64,000 nucleotides of DNA from Pedobacter aquatilis (GTDB lineage: Bacteria; Bacteroidota; Bacteroidia; Sphingobacteriales; Sphingobacteriaceae): positions 1-64,000 of the forward strand of contig NZ_JAUFPW010000032.1 of the NCBI RefSeq assembly GCF_030409415.1, given 5' to 3'. The stretch's first letter is position 1. Each line of letters starts with the position of its first letter. The notes under the pieces are model-generated. The model saw nothing but the letters and a program-made list of their open reading frames with translations, did no database searches and was not told the origin of the DNA. The translations under genes and the position numbers were made by a program. Below are positions 61,011 to 64,000 of the stretch, piece by piece.

Positions 61011-61448
61011 ATGTTAGTTGCTTCTGAAATTTTAGAAGATTTTATTTACCTCCACGGCATGTTAAAGGATATAAAAGAAAAGAAAGGAATGGGCGAAGAT
61101 ATTGAGAAGTATATTTTTAATTCGGGAGAACTAAAGCAACTTTCAAACTTTATCAATTCGGTATGCAAACATAAAACTGAAAGAGATAATTATCATGTAC
61201 ATAATCATCATTTTAAACACGAATTCCAAGACTATGGAAGTTCTATTCACGAAAATCAGATCAGTATTAATTCGCTTTCATGGAATAGTACTAACGACAA
61301 AACTACTATTCTAATGCCTTCTTTAAAATATTTTGTTGAGATTATTGTTAAACTAAATGATAATTTAGACAAATTGCTGAAAGATGAGCCTGGGTACCTG
61401 GATAAGTTGGATGAGATTTTCACGCGAGACTGGAAAGAATCCACATAA
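61011..61448 (+). CDS. Hypothetical protein, mainly helical
   Basis: A 145-residue soluble protein, not recognised. The N-terminal half is helical and charged (EILEDFIYLHGMLKDIKEKK), the middle is His- and Asn-rich (NYHVHNHHFKHEF) and the end is helical again (LKYFVEIIVKLNDNLDKLLK). No signal peptide. It is divergent from the C1q-like gene (41 bp between starts) and convergent with the DUF4238 gene. Length and codon use look like a real gene, but no homologue can be named. Confidence 0.55.
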   Translation: MLVASEILEDFIYLHGMLKDIKEKKGMGEDIEKYIFNSGELKQLSNFINSVCKHKTERDNYHVHNHHFKHEFQDYGSSIHENQISINSLSWNSTNDKTTILMPSLKYFVEIIVKLNDNLDKLLKDEPGYLDKLDEIFTRDWKEST

Positions 61449-61522
61449 ATCATCGCTCTTTAAAACCCTAACTAGCTGATAGAATGATTAACCATACATC
61501 AAGGACATTATTTGTTGCAGAC

Positions 61523-62446
61523 CTAACAGTTACCATTCCGCATTTTAAGTTCATCGTACTGGTTGATAGCCTTTAAAATATCACTTTTTTCTCCATATAA
61601 ATATCGATCCGCCTTTTCAACTTGGTGCATATTATATATTGAAACGAAAAAATCCGATTGCGATATGTCATGTTCCAGCCTCAAAATTTTCAGAGGATTC
61701 GAATCTACTTCTTTATCAAAGGGGTAAAGACTGACCATATGACTCCTGTCAATTGGCAGATTAAATTTGCAATCAGGAGAATATAGTGGCCAGTCTGCGT
61801 GAACTGGCCTATCACTGGATATCAGTCCTAAATTACCTTCATAAGGCGTTACAAGTATATGATAGTCCATCTTCAACCCTGCAATTCGCTTTAACCTTCT
61901 TACACTTTCAAGATTAGCGGATTGTCTATTTGAGTTGTTGCTTTCTTTAATAGCCTCCTCGATAGTTTTTCCTTCAAGGTCATATACCGCTGAATCATCG
62001 GCAGAATAAATCTTTTTTTGTACCCCAAGTTGTTCGTGTGCCAAAAAAGCATACTCGATTGTACTGTTGAAAATCGAGTTTAATGCTTCAGCAAGTTTCG
62101 GAGTTCTAAGTTCTTGCGCAATAATGTAAACCAATATTTTGGTCTTCAATTCAGGAGTGATCAAGTCCACTTCAGGATTGATTAGGGTTTGATAGATATC
62201 ATGATATATGCTTTCTATGTGCTTGGAATAGTATCTTTCAAGCCACCTTTTTTCATTTTCCGGCAAATCATCGAATGTATAATAATCTCTTATCTTACAA
62301 ATATTTTTAATGTTCTGTCTGTGAATTTTTTGAACCTCACTTTGGTTGAAAAGTACATCAACAAAAAACTCGTCTTTGCGCTTTTCCACAGCAAAATTTT
62401 GCAGATAACATTTTGGCACTATGTGCTGACTGATTGGCTCACTCAT
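61523..62446 (-). CDS. DUF4238 protein
   Basis: A 307-residue soluble protein opening SEPISQHIVPKCYLQNFAVE, the hallmark of DUF4238 (QHxVPxxYLxxF). It goes on with a helical region (KTKILVYIIAQELRTPKLAE) and a later LLISSDRP-like strand (GNLGLISSDRPVHADWPLY), which is also usual for the family. Function is unknown; members are scattered in accessory regions of many bacteria. It lies 72 bp downstream of the broken phosphoesterase/kinase-like gene on the same strand. Confidence 0.85.
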   Translation of the reverse strand: MSEPISQHIVPKCYLQNFAVEKRKDEFFVDVLFNQSEVQKIHRQNIKNICKIRDYYTFDDLPENEKRWLERYYSKHIESIYHDIYQTLINPEVDLITPELKTKILVYIIAQELRTPKLAEALNSIFNSTIEYAFLAHEQLGVQKKIYSADDSAVYDLEGKTIEEAIKESNNSNRQSANLESVRRLKRIAGLKMDYHILVTPYEGNLGLISSDRPVHADWPLYSPDCKFNLPIDRSHMVSLYPFDKEVDSNPLKILRLEHDISQSDFFVSIYNMHQVEKADRYLYGEKSDILKAINQYDELKMRNGNC

Positions 62447-62518
62447 TGAGTTATATTTTCAGATGGGTAATTTAAGAATAAAAACCCTGTATATTAGATT
62501 CGATTAACATTTCCGAAA

Positions 62519-64000
62519 TTACATCTGTTTCAACATAATCATATGATATGGAAGAAAGTATATCAAGTAAGGTTTAATGGGGAAAATCAGATGCCTGGCA
62601 TAAAGATCCTTGGCGACATAAATGGTATTGGTGCTATCATTGGAAAGATGTTTGTTTAAACGGTTGACACCTGCTCCACGATAAATGGCATTATCCCGCC
62701 TGTCGTAGGTATTCACTCTTGTTGCATCTTCATCCATGAGGTAATATTTTTCGCCCTGCCCCCCAATAATTCGGATTTTTATCTTTGTTGAAATTGCGTT
62801 CACTTTAACGCTGTCCATACCGCTATGCAGATATACCCTTACTTCTTTTGTAAGATTTGGACTAAAGGTTCGATTATATAGTTGTTTGCCGATTTTTCCT
62901 GATCGATTAAGTTTGGACACTTCAACTGTTAGCCCGTTTCCCGTCGCCTGGTTTAGTTCAATAAGTTCATTTTTGTCCGAGAGCTCTATATCAACAATGC
63001 GATTAAAAAAAAGATAATATTGTTTCATTAAATCCGGCAGTGCATCTCTTCTTTTTATGAGCTGATCGATCAGATTTTTTCTGTGAAGGGAATAACCTGG
63101 TTCGGGCAACTTTTCAAGTGCCGATATCAGTCGTTCGTCAGTCATAGCGGAGCAGAAATCATTCACAACACTCATCCATTCCTTTTCATCAATTTGGCTA
63201 AATATCCGGCTGTTTATTTCTCTGCCCTCCCATAAAAACCAATTGATGTCCTGAATGTCACGCTCATATCCCTGCATCATGGGTAGTAACCAGGAAGATT
63301 GCGCCATCCGCTGTATCATTCCGTCAGAACGGTAAAAAACTTGATCCCGATCCCTGCGAACGGGGAGGTAAATCATTCCCTGAGGAGATTTTTGGAGTTT
63401 CCACCTCCATTGGTCTTCATGGCGATCCCAGTCACCTAAAAGCACATCAAGTGCCTTCAGTTTAAGATACATTTGCCAGGCAATAGTGATATCATTATCC
63501 TGCGTTATTTTGCTAAGCATCTTAGCGGTATTATCTGTTTTCCCTATGGGTTCCCGTAATTCCAGCAGGCATAGCGTTTCCTGAAAGTCCTTGGCATATT
63601 CACCTAATCCTGCGTCCTTTGCAACCCATCCAATTACAGGGTTGCTATGGGGGGCACCGATCGCCTGGGCAAGCTCGGGGACAACCAGAGCCGAAAAGGG
63701 ATGTTGCGCAGACATATTATCTTTAATGATATCCTTTAAAAAAGTATTTCTAAGTTGCTCAGGTATTAGACCTTCAGGATACTTCTCGATACTTCTCAGC
63801 GTCCACTCATTTCCATTTGAATCTTCAAGTCTTACTGAATGCGTTTGGTTACCCCCCACCCCTTTGGATCGCTTTTAATCCTCCCGCAATTCTGGACAAT
63901 TGTATGATGGGCACAGTGGTCGGCAGTGAATAATCTTTACGATAGTTTTCACCAAAAATATTTCTGTGAAACTTTCCTACAGAATCATAGCTAGCAAGGA
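62519..64000 (-). pseudogene. Frameshifted, window-truncated kinase-like part of a large phosphoesterase/surface-antigen protein
   Basis: The minus strand from 64000 reads LASYDSVGKFHRNIFGENYR through GGLKAIQRGGG and then hits a stop. Removing one base from the C6 run at 63852-63857 joins it in frame to NQTHSVRLEDSNGNEWTLRS, giving the continuous family sequence. Downstream is a kinase-like region with LLGDWDRHEDQWRW and a beta-rich part (IKIRIIGGQGEKYYL). In Bacteroidetes this region lies between an N-terminal metallophosphoesterase and a C-terminal outer-membrane barrel; here the gene stops at 62519 with no barrel. Open frame downstream of the shift: 62519-63859. The G+C content is visibly above that of its neighbours. 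It could be a real lesion, phase variation or a sequencing error. Confidence 0.8.

Overview
The window looks like chromosomal DNA of a Bacteroidetes bacterium, most likely a Pedobacter-like member of the Sphingobacteriaceae. The evidence is the low G+C content, several SusC/SusD and other TonB-dependent receptors, ECF sigma/FecR pairs, the tandem DUF2723 membrane proteins, and -7 promoter boxes of the TAnnTTTG type instead of strong Shine-Dalgarno sites. The assignment rests on gene style only; there is no rRNA in the window.

Left part (1-14 kb) is mostly housekeeping. It holds a possible transposase tail at the very edge, then pth, rplY and prs on the minus strand, a tRNA-Gln with its own promoter and terminator, two tandem 1,010-residue GT117/DUF2723 glycosyltransferase-like proteins on the plus strand, accA, an SPFH protein with a small membrane partner, and a secreted S10 peptidase.

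Middle part (14-39 kb) is one long minus-strand block for alpha-glucan use. Read 5' to 3' it runs: a LacI-type regulator; a 420-bp control region with two perfect 16-bp palindromes 44 bp apart; susC, susD, a SusE-like lipoprotein and a periplasmic GH13 enzyme; then beta-phosphoglucomutase, a GH65 maltose phosphorylase, a second GH13 enzyme, an MFS sugar transporter and a GH13 lipoprotein with a starch-binding-type N-terminal domain. This suggests surface binding and cutting of starch, TonB-dependent import, periplasmic trimming, MFS uptake of maltose, and phosphorolysis to glucose plus beta-glucose-1-phosphate, which is converted to glucose-6-phosphate. Directly behind it is a separate ECF sigma/FecR/SusC/SusD system.

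Right part (39-60 kb) is a mosaic of small regulatory, detoxification and uptake genes: a stand-alone receiver, DNA polymerase IV, an orphan N-terminal domain of an extracellular contractile injection system (eCIS) ATPase, a LuxR regulator, two VOC proteins, an HxlR regulator with a divergent quinone reductase, an Arr rifampin ADP-ribosyltransferase, three TonB-dependent receptors, an AraC regulator and a MocR-type regulator that has arginine where the PLP lysine is expected. The last 4 kb are accessory: a C1q-like protein without signal peptide, two poorly known proteins, and a large phosphoesterase/kinase-like gene broken by a one-base change in a C6 run.

Intergenic DNA is rich in dispersed palindromes. 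At least four repeat families can be seen by eye, and one arm directly abuts a start codon. I saw no CRISPR array, no prophage and no intact insertion sequence.
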